This document shows, piece after piece, positions 1 through 5,290 of a stretch of DNA of 5,673 nt (within the stretch, counting starts at the first letter, position 1; the number at the start of each line of letters is the position of its first letter). The stretch spans positions 40,013 to 45,685 of the forward strand of contig MELN01000037.1 in the NCBI GenBank assembly GCA_001768675.1, read 5' to 3'. Origin of the DNA: Actinobacteria bacterium RBG_16_64_13 (GTDB lineage: Bacteria > Actinomycetota > Thermoleophilia > RBG-16-64-13). The notes under the pieces were generated by a model. It was not told the origin of the DNA, did no database searches, and saw only the letters and a list, made by a program, of their open reading frames with translations. A program made the translations under genes and the position numbers.

Positions 1-638
1 ACGTACCCAGGAGTGCGCACCGCCCCGGCGCAGCAGGCCACCACGTCGATCCCCAGGGGCCCCACCTCCCGCCACAGACCCTCGGCGAGTACTCGGGTGA
101 AGGCCTTACTGGCAGAGTAGGCTGTGATCCTGGGGGCGCCCTGGTTGCCGGCGAGCGAGGTCATGAGAACGACGGCGCCCCGGCCGCGCGCGACCATCAC
201 CGGCAGAAGCGCGCGCAGAAGAACCACCGGCGCGCGCATATTGACATCGACCACACGCATCAGGTCCTCGGCGGTCGTGCCAACGAAGTCTCCGACCGGG
301 GCCCGCGTGGCGTTGTACACGACGAGCCCGACCTCGAGGCTCGAACACGCCTGCTCCAGGGCTTTCAGGAATCCAGGTTCAGCGAGATCGCCGTCGCAGC
401 AGCGAACCTCGACACCAAAGGCATGACGGAGATCTTCCGCCAACTCGTCAAGAAGGGCTCCACGTCGGGCCACCAAGACAAGATTCAGGCCCCGACGCGC
501 CAAGGCGCGGGACCACGCGGCGCCCAGGCCTTCGGAGGCGCCGGCGACCAGCGCCCACGCGCCGTATCGCACAGGGAGCGGCATAGCCCGCCCCACGGCA
601 GCCGCCGCACGTCTGACTTCTGTTCGCCCGCGAGCCAT
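1..638 (-). CDS. SDR family NAD(P)-dependent oxidoreductase (C-terminus cut by window edge)
   Basis: Short-chain dehydrogenase/reductase with a Rossmann fold, expected to be a cytosolic NAD(P)(H)-dependent oxidoreductase; substrate unknown. 212 residues are visible from the ATG at 636-638, and the frame is still open at the left edge. Visible motifs: cofactor-binding GASEGLG (residues 33-39, GxxxGxG); VARR at the end of the second strand (56-59), where arginines usually favour NADP(H); an acidic DL near 84-85; YNAT at 108-111 in place of the usual NNAG; and the full catalytic set Asn133, Ser161, Tyr174 and Lys178 (YSASK). A second in-frame ATG at 582-584 gives a protein starting MPLPVRYGAWALVAGASEG. 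That is where SDRs of this type usually begin, and the 18 residues before it are Arg/Ala-rich and unconserved in appearance. The 638 start is kept because the promoter lies right before it, but 584 is a serious alternative. The family call is secure; the substrate is not predictable. Confidence 0.88.
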   Translation of the reverse strand, partial: MARGRTEVRRAAAAVGRAMPLPVRYGAWALVAGASEGLGAAWSRALARRGLNLVLVARRGALLDELAEDLRHAFGVEVRCCDGDLAEPGFLKALEQACSSLEVGLVVYNATRAPVGDFVGTTAEDLMRVVDVNMRAPVVLLRALLPVMVARGRGAVVLMTSLAGNQGAPRITAYSASKAFTRVLAEGLWREVGPLGIDVVACCAGAVRTPGY

Positions 639-645
639 GATGAGG

Positions 646-674
646 ATAGTAGGTACCGGCCATCGCAGAGTCAA
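646..674 (-). promoter_or_regulatory. Sigma70-like promoter for the SDR gene
   Basis: On the minus strand, TTGACT (674-669, five of six matches to TTGACA) is followed by a 17-base spacer and TACTAT (651-646, four of six matches to TATAAT). Seven bases then separate the -10 box from the ATG at 638. Transcription would start at about 638-640, so the mRNA would be leaderless for the 638 start, or would carry a leader of about 55 bases for the 584 start. Recognised from box match and spacing only. Confidence 0.5.
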
Positions 675-760
675 CCGTTAAACTTTCTTTGGAGAAAGCC
701 GATAGCTGTTCCATCGGTCAGTCCATCGCGAGTAGACTGCCTGCCGGAGGCGGCCGGGGA

Positions 761-1141
761 ATGACGTTCACGCGTGCCCTTTCTAGAGCAAGACCTGGTT
801 CTGCCGCCGCCTGGATCGGCTTCCTCAGCCTGCTGGCTCTCCTCTACGTGATCGCCGGTCTCAGTGGGGCCCTGGCCAGACACTTCACTTTTGCCACGGG
901 CGGACAGATCCTGATCGGCCTGGGAACCGCGGCGTTCGCTCTTCGTCAATCCAAACTTGCGGGCTGGTCCAAAGCCTGGCTACTTCTCGCCATTAGCACG
1001 CTCCTCACGCAAGTGGCGACCACAGGGTTCCTCGTCAACTCCCTCCTCAGCAGGGATCAGTCCGCGCCGTGGTTGCTGTTCGCGGTCTACCTGGCCACTT
1101 ATCCGCTCCTCTATGCGGCGTTGATCCGGACGAGCAGCTGA
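761..1141 (+). CDS. Four-helix membrane fragment, probable N-terminal sensor part of a broken signalling protein
   Basis: A 126-residue, very hydrophobic protein with about four predicted membrane segments (roughly residues 17-37, 46-62, 71-94 and 102-121) and a short basic N-terminus. ATG 761 is preferred over an in-frame TTG at 689 because GGAGG at 746-750 and a GGGGA just upstream can serve as the ribosome-binding region. The segment ending in a YLATYPLLYAAL stretch resembles the first half of the multi-helix sensor modules that anchor GGDEF/EAL proteins and histidine kinases; this comparison is from memory. The reading frame stops at 1139-1141, exactly where EAL-domain coding begins in another frame. 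It is therefore most simply the 5' remnant of a membrane-bound cyclic-di-GMP enzyme whose middle has been lost. A standalone small membrane protein of unknown role cannot be excluded. Confidence 0.55.
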   Translation: MTFTRALSRARPGSAAAWIGFLSLLALLYVIAGLSGALARHFTFATGGQILIGLGTAAFALRQSKLAGWSKAWLLLAISTLLTQVATTGFLVNSLLSRDQSAPWLLFAVYLATYPLLYAALIRTSS

Positions 1142-1515
1142 CCTGTACCAAGCTGTGGGCCATCAAGCAGCTCGGCGTCCTGCTTTCGATCGACGACTTC
1201 GGCACCGGGTATTCCTCGCTCAGCCGGCTGCACGCTTTCCCCTTCGACTGCGTGAAGATAGCCAAGCCTTTCGTGGATCACGTCGCCGAGAGCCTGAACA
1301 AGTCCGCGGTCGCTCGTGCCATCATCGGCCTCGCCGACAGTCTTGATCTGAACGTGGTGGCCGAGGGGATCGAGCACGAGGAGCAGCGTGACAGCCTGGT
1401 GGATCTCGGCTGCAGACTGGGCCAGGGCTTCCACTTCGCAAGGCCCATGGATGCTGAGCGGGCATCGGCCTTCTTGGCGAGCGCCAAGACCGACTCTGCC
1501 GTGCCGCTGGGCTAG
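1069..1515 (+). pseudogene. EAL-domain C-terminal half (truncated cyclic-di-GMP phosphodiesterase)
   Basis: EAL domains hydrolyse cyclic-di-GMP to pGpG. This open frame (148 codons from GTG 1069; EAL-like from about residue 20-30) carries only the second half of the roughly 240-residue domain. It has IDDFGTGYSSLSRL with both metal-binding aspartates (42-43), the VKIAK site with the catalytic-region lysine (63) but Ala in place of the usual Asp of LKID, VVAEGIE (97-102) and LGQGF with its glutamine (119). The EAL signature itself, the conserved Asn and the mid-domain Glu are absent, so it cannot bind both metals and should be inactive. No Shine-Dalgarno site precedes the GTG, and the first 60-70 bases overlap the upstream membrane frame. 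Together with 761-1141 it is read as one decayed gene lacking the rest of the sensor, any GGDEF domain and the first half of EAL. A sequencing or assembly deletion is the other explanation. Confidence 0.7.
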
Positions 1516-1524
1516 GGCCGAAAG

Positions 1525-1875
1525 CTAGTCGGGTTGCAGGAGCCCAACAGGGATGCCGTCGGGGCCGGCGAACATTGCCCAGAATCCGACGCCTGGAATG
1601 GGTGTCTTGGGCGCGATGACCGTGGCTCCCATGACCATAGCCCTTGTCAAGGTGGATTCGACATCCTGAACGTGGAAGTAGCTGTTCAAAGCGCAGACCA
1701 GGGTCGAGACAGGCTTGGCCATGAGGGCCCCACCGGGGGTGTCGCCGGTCTTTATCAAGGGGTAGCTGGGAAAGGTGTCCTGATCGAACTCCCAATCGAA
1801 GACCTTGGAATAGAAATCGATGGCCTTCGGCACGTCGCTCACCATCAGCTCCCAGTGGAACAGCGGATTCGCCAT
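1525..1875 (-). CDS. VOC family protein (glyoxalase/bleomycin-resistance/dioxygenase fold)
   Basis: A complete 116-residue protein, the usual size for a single-domain VOC protein with two beta-alpha-beta-beta-beta modules. The first module opens with HWELMVSDVPKAIDFYSKVF (7-26) and the second with SYFHVQDVESTL followed by GVGFWAMFAGPDGIPVGLLQ near the C-terminus. These match the common bacterial VOC subfamily (HWE.MV.D...A..FY..VF.W and PDG...GL) often annotated only as VOC family protein. His7 and Glu9 lie where the first-module metal ligands normally sit. The closing Glu ligand of true glyoxalase I is replaced in the PVGLLQ region, so lactoylglutathione lyase activity is unlikely and the substrate is unknown. 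The start is firm: AGGAGG lies 7 bases upstream. The gene is a single unit, convergent with the EAL remnant (9-base gap) and divergent from the E1 operon. Confidence 0.9.
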   Translation of the reverse strand: MANPLFHWELMVSDVPKAIDFYSKVFDWEFDQDTFPSYPLIKTGDTPGGALMAKPVSTLVCALNSYFHVQDVESTLTRAMVMGATVIAPKTPIPGVGFWAMFAGPDGIPVGLLQPD

Positions 1876-1882
1876 CTTCCAG

Positions 1883-1888
1883 CCTCCT
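1883..1888 (-). promoter_or_regulatory. Ribosome-binding site of the VOC gene
   Basis: A perfect AGGAGG on the minus strand with a 7-base spacer to the ATG at 1873-1875. It fixes the VOC start. Confidence 0.8.
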
Positions 1889-1979
1889 ATGTCGGTGTCG
1901 TCTTTGAGCCCCTCCAGGCGGGCGCACGCCGGGAGGCGATAGCAGGCTAGATACCCCCATCATCGCCGGACCATGTCCC

Positions 1980-2011
1980 TTGCTCGATTCTTGCCTGACG
2001 GCTGGTAGACT
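1980..2011 (+). promoter_or_regulatory. Tentative promoter region of the E1 operon
   Basis: The 169-base divergent gap between the VOC start (1875) and the E1 alpha start (2045) must hold promoters for both sides. On the plus strand TAGACT (2006-2011) is a fair -10 box; the nearest -35-like hexamer, TTGCTC (1980-1985), sits 20 bases away, which is too far for a good match. If the -10 is right, transcription begins near 2018, downstream of the TTG at 2012, which would favour the 2045 start. Weak evidence. No operator-like long inverted repeat stands out in this gap. Confidence 0.2.
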
Positions 2012-2033
2012 TTGGCGGCCCGACTGTCGTACT

Positions 2034-2039
2034 GGAGGT
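2034..2039 (+). promoter_or_regulatory. Ribosome-binding site deciding a TTG start for E1 alpha
   Basis: GGAGGT lies 5 bases before TTG 2045-2047. The alternative in-frame TTG at 2012 has no such site upstream. No ATG is available before the conserved N-terminal helix, so the TTG at 2045 is the best supported start. Confidence 0.65.
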
Positions 2040-2044
2040 ATCCA

Positions 2045-3010
2045 TTGGTCCCGGATAGACAGACGTTGATCGAGCTGTACACCACGATGCAGACCATCCG
2101 ACGCTTTGAGGAGCGGGTGGCGGCCGAGTTCTTCGCCGGCGCGATCGTCGGCTTCGTCCATTCCTACATCGGCCAAGAGGCGATCGCCACCGGTGTGTGC
2201 CAGCACCTCAGCAAGAAAGACCGCATTGTCAGCCATCACCGCGGCCATGGTCACTGTATCGCCAAGGGTGCGGACCTGAAGAAGATGATGGCGGAGATCT
2301 TCGGCAAGAAGACCGGCTACTGCAAAGGCAAGGGCGGATCTATGCACATCGCCGACTTCAGCATCGGCATGCTGGGGGCGGACGGCATCGTAGGGGCGGG
2401 CCTCCCGATCGCGACCGGGGCGGCCATGGCCGCCCAGCTTGAACGCAAGGGGAATGTCGCGGCCGTCTTCTTCGGCGATGGCGCCTGTCAGGAGGGCGAG
2501 TTCCACGAGGCCCTCAACCTCGCGGCCATTTGGAAATTGCCGTTGCTCTTCGTTTGCGAGAACAACCACTGGGCGGTCAACGCCCCGGCCTCTTATTCAC
2601 TGGCCGCGGGGAATATCACTCGGATGCCTGAGGCCTATCACATCCCAAGCAAAGCCATTCACGGCAACGACGTCGAAGCCGTCTATCGGGCCGCCGGGGA
2701 AGCCGTGGAAATGCTCAGAAGGGGCGAAGGCCCCTGTTTCTTGGAATGCGAGACCTATCGCTTGCACAAGCACTTCCTGTCCGACGCCCTCGAAGACGTA
2801 CGCCCCCACGAGGAGAGGAAGGCCTGGGCCGAAAAAGACCCGGTGACGTCATTCGAGACCAAGCTGCTCAGACAGGACGTCCTGACACATGCAGATATCG
2901 AGCGCATCAACGAAGAGATCATGGAGCGAGTCGAAGAGGCCCACAAGTTCGCCATCGACAGTCCGTACCCGGAGCCGCAGGACGCCCTCGAGGACGTGTA
3001 CTCGAAATGA
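2045..3010 (+). CDS. Thiamine-diphosphate dehydrogenase E1 component, alpha subunit (pyruvate/acetoin type)
   Basis: Alpha subunit of the alpha2beta2 E1 enzyme of 2-oxoacid/acetoin dehydrogenase complexes. It binds thiamine diphosphate and Mg, and with the beta subunit decarboxylates a 2-oxoacid (or cleaves acetoin), handing the acyl group to a lipoylated E2. Length is 321 residues from TTG 2045 (332 from TTG 2012), normal for bacterial AcoA/PdhA proteins. Visible: RRFEERV helix (19-25), SYIGQEA (40-46), HHRGHGH (64-70), CKGKGGSMHIADF with SIGMLGADGIVGAG (93-119), and the thiamine-diphosphate motif GDG (144-146) followed after 26 residues by NN (173-174). In the C-terminal loop, where most relatives read YRxRGHxxGDP, this protein has YRLHKHFLSDALED: the His (243) and Asp (247) are kept, but the Gly before the His is Lys. 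The SMHIADF/SIGMLGA style resembles acetoin-type E1. Its stop overlaps the E1 beta start by ATGA, so the two are translationally coupled. The substrate cannot be settled from sequence; there is no E2, E3 or acetoin regulator nearby. Confidence 0.92.
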   Translation: MVPDRQTLIELYTTMQTIRRFEERVAAEFFAGAIVGFVHSYIGQEAIATGVCQHLSKKDRIVSHHRGHGHCIAKGADLKKMMAEIFGKKTGYCKGKGGSMHIADFSIGMLGADGIVGAGLPIATGAAMAAQLERKGNVAAVFFGDGACQEGEFHEALNLAAIWKLPLLFVCENNHWAVNAPASYSLAAGNITRMPEAYHIPSKAIHGNDVEAVYRAAGEAVEMLRRGEGPCFLECETYRLHKHFLSDALEDVRPHEERKAWAEKDPVTSFETKLLRQDVLTHADIERINEEIMERVEEAHKFAIDSPYPEPQDALEDVYSK

Positions 3011-3978
3011 GAGAGATCACCTACCAACAAGCGGCAACGGAGGCCATCCAGGAGGAGTTCCGCCGGGATCCTCACACGGTGTACATGGCAACCGACGGGC
3101 AGGCCGATCTGCAGAGCGAGTTCGGCGAGGACCGGGTGCGAGTCACCCCGATCTCCGAGAACTGTTTTGCGGGCGCGGCCATAGGCCTGGCCGGATCGGG
3201 ATTCAGGACCATAGCCAACATACGCATGGCGACGTTCGGTTTCGTGGCCATGGACCAGATGATGAATCACGCGGCCAAGATCACGTACATGTTCGGCGGC
3301 CAGGCCAAGTTCCCCGTGCTATACCGCATGACTGTGGGCGCCGGTATCTCCGCCGCCGCCGAGCACTCCGTCAGTCCCTACTCGATGTACATGAACGTGC
3401 CCGGTCTGAAGATAATCCTGCCGGCCACCCCATACGACGCGAAGGGTCTCCTCAAGACCGCCTTGCGCGAGAACAACCCAGTGGTCTCTTTCGAGCACAT
3501 ACTCCTCGGCGGCATCAAAGGCGAGGTGCCGGAAGAGGAGTACTTCGTTCCTTTCGGACAGGCCAGCATCAGAAGACAGGGGTCGGACGTGACCGTCGTA
3601 GCCCTGGCAAAGATGGTCTATGACGCTATGGCGGCCGCAGACGACATGGAGCAAGAGGGTTGCTCCGTAGAGGTGATCGACCCGAGGACACTCGTGCCCT
3701 TCGACGCCGAGACCGTGCGAGATTCGGTGAAGAAGACGGGCAGGCTGGTCGTTGTCGACGAGGCCTGCCAGACCTGCGGTGCCGCTGCCGAGATCATCGC
3801 GCTCGTGACGGCCGATGACGCCACTTTCGCCATGCTGAAGGCCGCGCCGGCCAGGGTTTGCGGACTGGATGTGCCGGTGCCCTTCAGCCCGCCGCTGGAG
3901 AAGTACGCGGTGCCCGACAAAGCAAGGATCATCGAGGGGATCAGGGGCGTCATGAGCAAGGCTCCTGCCGGTCGCTAG
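3007..3978 (+). CDS. Thiamine-diphosphate dehydrogenase E1 component, beta subunit (pyruvate/acetoin type)
   Basis: Partner of the preceding alpha subunit; 323 residues, the usual length. An N-terminal transketolase-like pyrimidine-binding domain (about 1-175) is followed by a transketolase C-terminal domain (about 190-315). Visible: TPISE with the catalytic Glu51 that activates the thiamine ring, GAAIGLAGSGFR, MDQMMNHAAKITYMFGGQ (82-99), AEHSVSPYS with His120 where relatives read HSQS, VPGLKIILPATPYDA, IDPRTLVPFD (224-233), RLVVVDEACQTCG (246-258; Asp rather than His before EA, as in acetoin-type E1 beta), and DVPVPFSPPLEKYAVPD. The glycine-rich stretch that normally follows the first strand (GEDVG..GG.FGVT) is replaced by a shorter ATDGQADLQSEFG. 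The start ATG 3007 overlaps the alpha stop; only a distant GAGGA (2990-2994) precedes it, so expression probably relies on coupling. The frame is open further upstream, but that part is a shadow of the alpha gene. Preferred substrate unknown. Confidence 0.92.
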   Translation: MREITYQQAATEAIQEEFRRDPHTVYMATDGQADLQSEFGEDRVRVTPISENCFAGAAIGLAGSGFRTIANIRMATFGFVAMDQMMNHAAKITYMFGGQAKFPVLYRMTVGAGISAAAEHSVSPYSMYMNVPGLKIILPATPYDAKGLLKTALRENNPVVSFEHILLGGIKGEVPEEEYFVPFGQASIRRQGSDVTVVALAKMVYDAMAAADDMEQEGCSVEVIDPRTLVPFDAETVRDSVKKTGRLVVVDEACQTCGAAAEIIALVTADDATFAMLKAAPARVCGLDVPVPFSPPLEKYAVPDKARIIEGIRGVMSKAPAGR

Positions 3979-3984
3979 AACGAG

Positions 3985-4016
3985 CCGGGGGGCTGCGCCT
4001 CGCGCAGCCGCCCCGG
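3985..4016. terminator. GC-rich hairpin between convergent operons
   Basis: The left arm 3985-3998 pairs with 4002-4016 around a CTC loop, giving 14 base pairs, nearly all G-C, with one bulged G at 4010. It begins 6 bases after the E1 beta stop and lies before the 3' end of the acyltransferase gene coming from the other side. No run of T follows on either strand, so it may work as a Rho-aided or 3'-protecting stem, serving both operons, rather than as a textbook intrinsic terminator. Confidence 0.6.
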
Positions 4017-4024
4017 GCACCGCC

Positions 4025-4039
4025 GAGCTCAAGCAGCTC
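4025..4039. terminator. Small second hairpin beside the main one
   Basis: GAGCT (4025-4029) pairs with AGCTC (4035-4039) around a 5-base loop. On the minus strand it is the first structure met after the acyltransferase stop at 4043; on the plus strand a pyrimidine-rich TCTTC follows. A 5-bp stem is weak alone and is probably accessory to the hairpin at 3985-4016. Confidence 0.3.
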
Positions 4040-4042
4040 TCT

Positions 4043-5290
4043 TCACGACACCGTCTCGGGAGCCGGCCGTACGACGCGCTCCTGCGAAGACACGACTTGG
4101 ACGCTCTTCTTGCGCGCGGGCATCCCGAAGAGGAACCGGACCACGTTCAGCCGTTTGACCACAAGCTCGTATACCAGGGCGCAGCCCATCAGCGAGCCGG
4201 CGAGGATCAGCGCGAATTGGAGCGCCACGCCCACCTGCCATTTGAGCACCACGAAGCCCAGGGCCACGATGACGGTCTGGTGCAACAGATACACCGGATA
4301 GGACGCTGGGGAGGCGTGCTTCAGGAAGGCCCCACCCCTACGTAGGAATCGGCGACCGTAGCCCAGGGAGGCGACGATGCAGAACCAGGGAACGAAGATC
4401 CCGACGTAGGTCTCATAGACGTCCGCGGTCCAGCCGGAGAGGCCGGTGCTGTTCTTCACGTCGAAGTACGCCACCGCCAAGCAGGCGACAGGCCCGAGGA
4501 TCAGGGCGGCGAGCTTGTGCCTGTCGACCGCCCGCTCGAAGCGGACGTCGGACACGAGCAAGTAACCCAGCAGGAACGTGATCGATAGCAGGGCAATGTT
4601 GCCACCGGCGAAGTCAGGGACGACCGTCGCGGGGAGCGTCAACGCTCCAAAGAGCAGGATGACCACGGGCTTGGTCGCGAGCCGCGCGAGCAGATCGACC
4701 AAGCGCCGCCCCGCGCCGCGCCTGAGGAAGAGCACGATGGGAAGCAAGATGACCGAGTAGAGGAACAGGTGGAAGATGAACCAGAGGTGGCCGAAGGTGA
4801 GGCCACCGAGGAAGTAGCCGTCTGGATCCGCGTCGTTCAGATGAAGGAAATTGGGAAACCAGCCGAAGAACGAGCCCGGAGCGCCGCCATGGCTCAGCAG
4901 CCCCAGATAAGACTGCGGCGGCACGATAACAAACAGCCCGAAGATGAAGGGGATGGCCAAACGCTTGAAGCGCTCGCCGGCATAGCGTGCACCGCTGCGA
5001 TGAGAGAGGGCGAACCACGTGGAGGCTCCGGCCAGGAAGAACAGCAAGGGCATGTGCCATGGCCCGAGGTACTCGACAAAAAAGGAGAGGGCTTTGCTGA
5101 GCGATGCGCTCTTCACGTAGAACTCTTCGTCCAGGTTGAAGATCCGGGCCGTATGATAGGGAAAGAGCAACAGAACGGCGATGATGCGCAGCCAATCGAT
5201 GTCGTTGCGGCGGGTCATCACGCCAGAAGGTCCCACTGCGCGGTCGCGCACGAGGGGAGTCGCGATGTCGGTATGTTTGCGGATTCTCAT
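4043..5290 (-). CDS. Acyltransferase-3 family integral membrane protein
   Basis: 415 residues with about ten membrane segments (roughly 31-48, 68-95, 109-128, 167-189, 207-224, 230-247, 258-276, 291-311, 330-349, 353-375), the architecture of acyltransferase-3 (OafA/OpgC-like) proteins. These transfer acetyl, succinyl or related acyl groups to exported sugars, glucans, lipids or antibiotics. Visible family marks: RNDIDWLRIIAVLLLFPYH (28-46) with the Arg and the conserved first-helix His46, GPWHMPLLFFLAGAS (76-90), ERFKRLAIPF (106-115), GHLWFIFHL (167-175) and YLLHQTV (334-340). The tail after residue 390 is basic then polar and probably cytosolic. The start ATG 5290 is set by AGGAGG 5 bases upstream; the longer open frame to 5455 merely overlaps the upstream gene, and Met25 (5218) lacks a ribosome site. 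The start overlaps the stop of the receiver gene by ATGA, so the two are one operon. The acceptor is unknown; OpgC-type glucan modification is one guess. Confidence 0.85.
   Translation of the reverse strand: MRIRKHTDIATPLVRDRAVGPSGVMTRRNDIDWLRIIAVLLLFPYHTARIFNLDEEFYVKSASLSKALSFFVEYLGPWHMPLLFFLAGASTWFALSHRSGARYAGERFKRLAIPFIFGLFVIVPPQSYLGLLSHGGAPGSFFGWFPNFLHLNDADPDGYFLGGLTFGHLWFIFHLFLYSVILLPIVLFLRRGAGRRLVDLLARLATKPVVILLFGALTLPATVVPDFAGGNIALLSITFLLGYLLVSDVRFERAVDRHKLAALILGPVACLAVAYFDVKNSTGLSGWTADVYETYVGIFVPWFCIVASLGYGRRFLRRGGAFLKHASPASYPVYLLHQTVIVALGFVVLKWQVGVALQFALILAGSLMGCALVYELVVKRLNVVRFLFGMPARKKSVQVVSSQERVVRPAPETVS

Noticed and set aside
1..426. Open frames opposite and overlapping the SDR gene (for example 124-426 plus, 106-348 minus)
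   Set aside because: The true frame shows every SDR motif in order; the others are Arg/Ser/Thr-rich shadows.
683..698. Short hairpin CTTTCT-TTGG-AGAAAG in the gap between the SDR and membrane genes
   Set aside because: A 6-bp A/T-rich stem in a divergent promoter gap with no matching regulatory family. It may be chance.
1935..1967. Inverted repeat GGCGAT ... ATCGCC in the VOC/E1 divergent gap
   Set aside because: Only 6 bp with a 21-base loop and no extension on either side, so too weak to call an operator.
1322..2569. Long minus-strand open frame of 415 codons across the VOC gene and into the E1 alpha gene
   Set aside because: It runs antisense to well-recognised E1 alpha and EAL sequence and out of frame with the VOC gene. 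Its Arg/Pro/His-rich composition is typical of a GC-rich shadow frame.
3319..4032. Minus-strand open frame of 237 codons opposite E1 beta
   Set aside because: Antisense to a clear enzyme gene, no ribosome site or recognisable domain, and it runs through the terminator hairpin.
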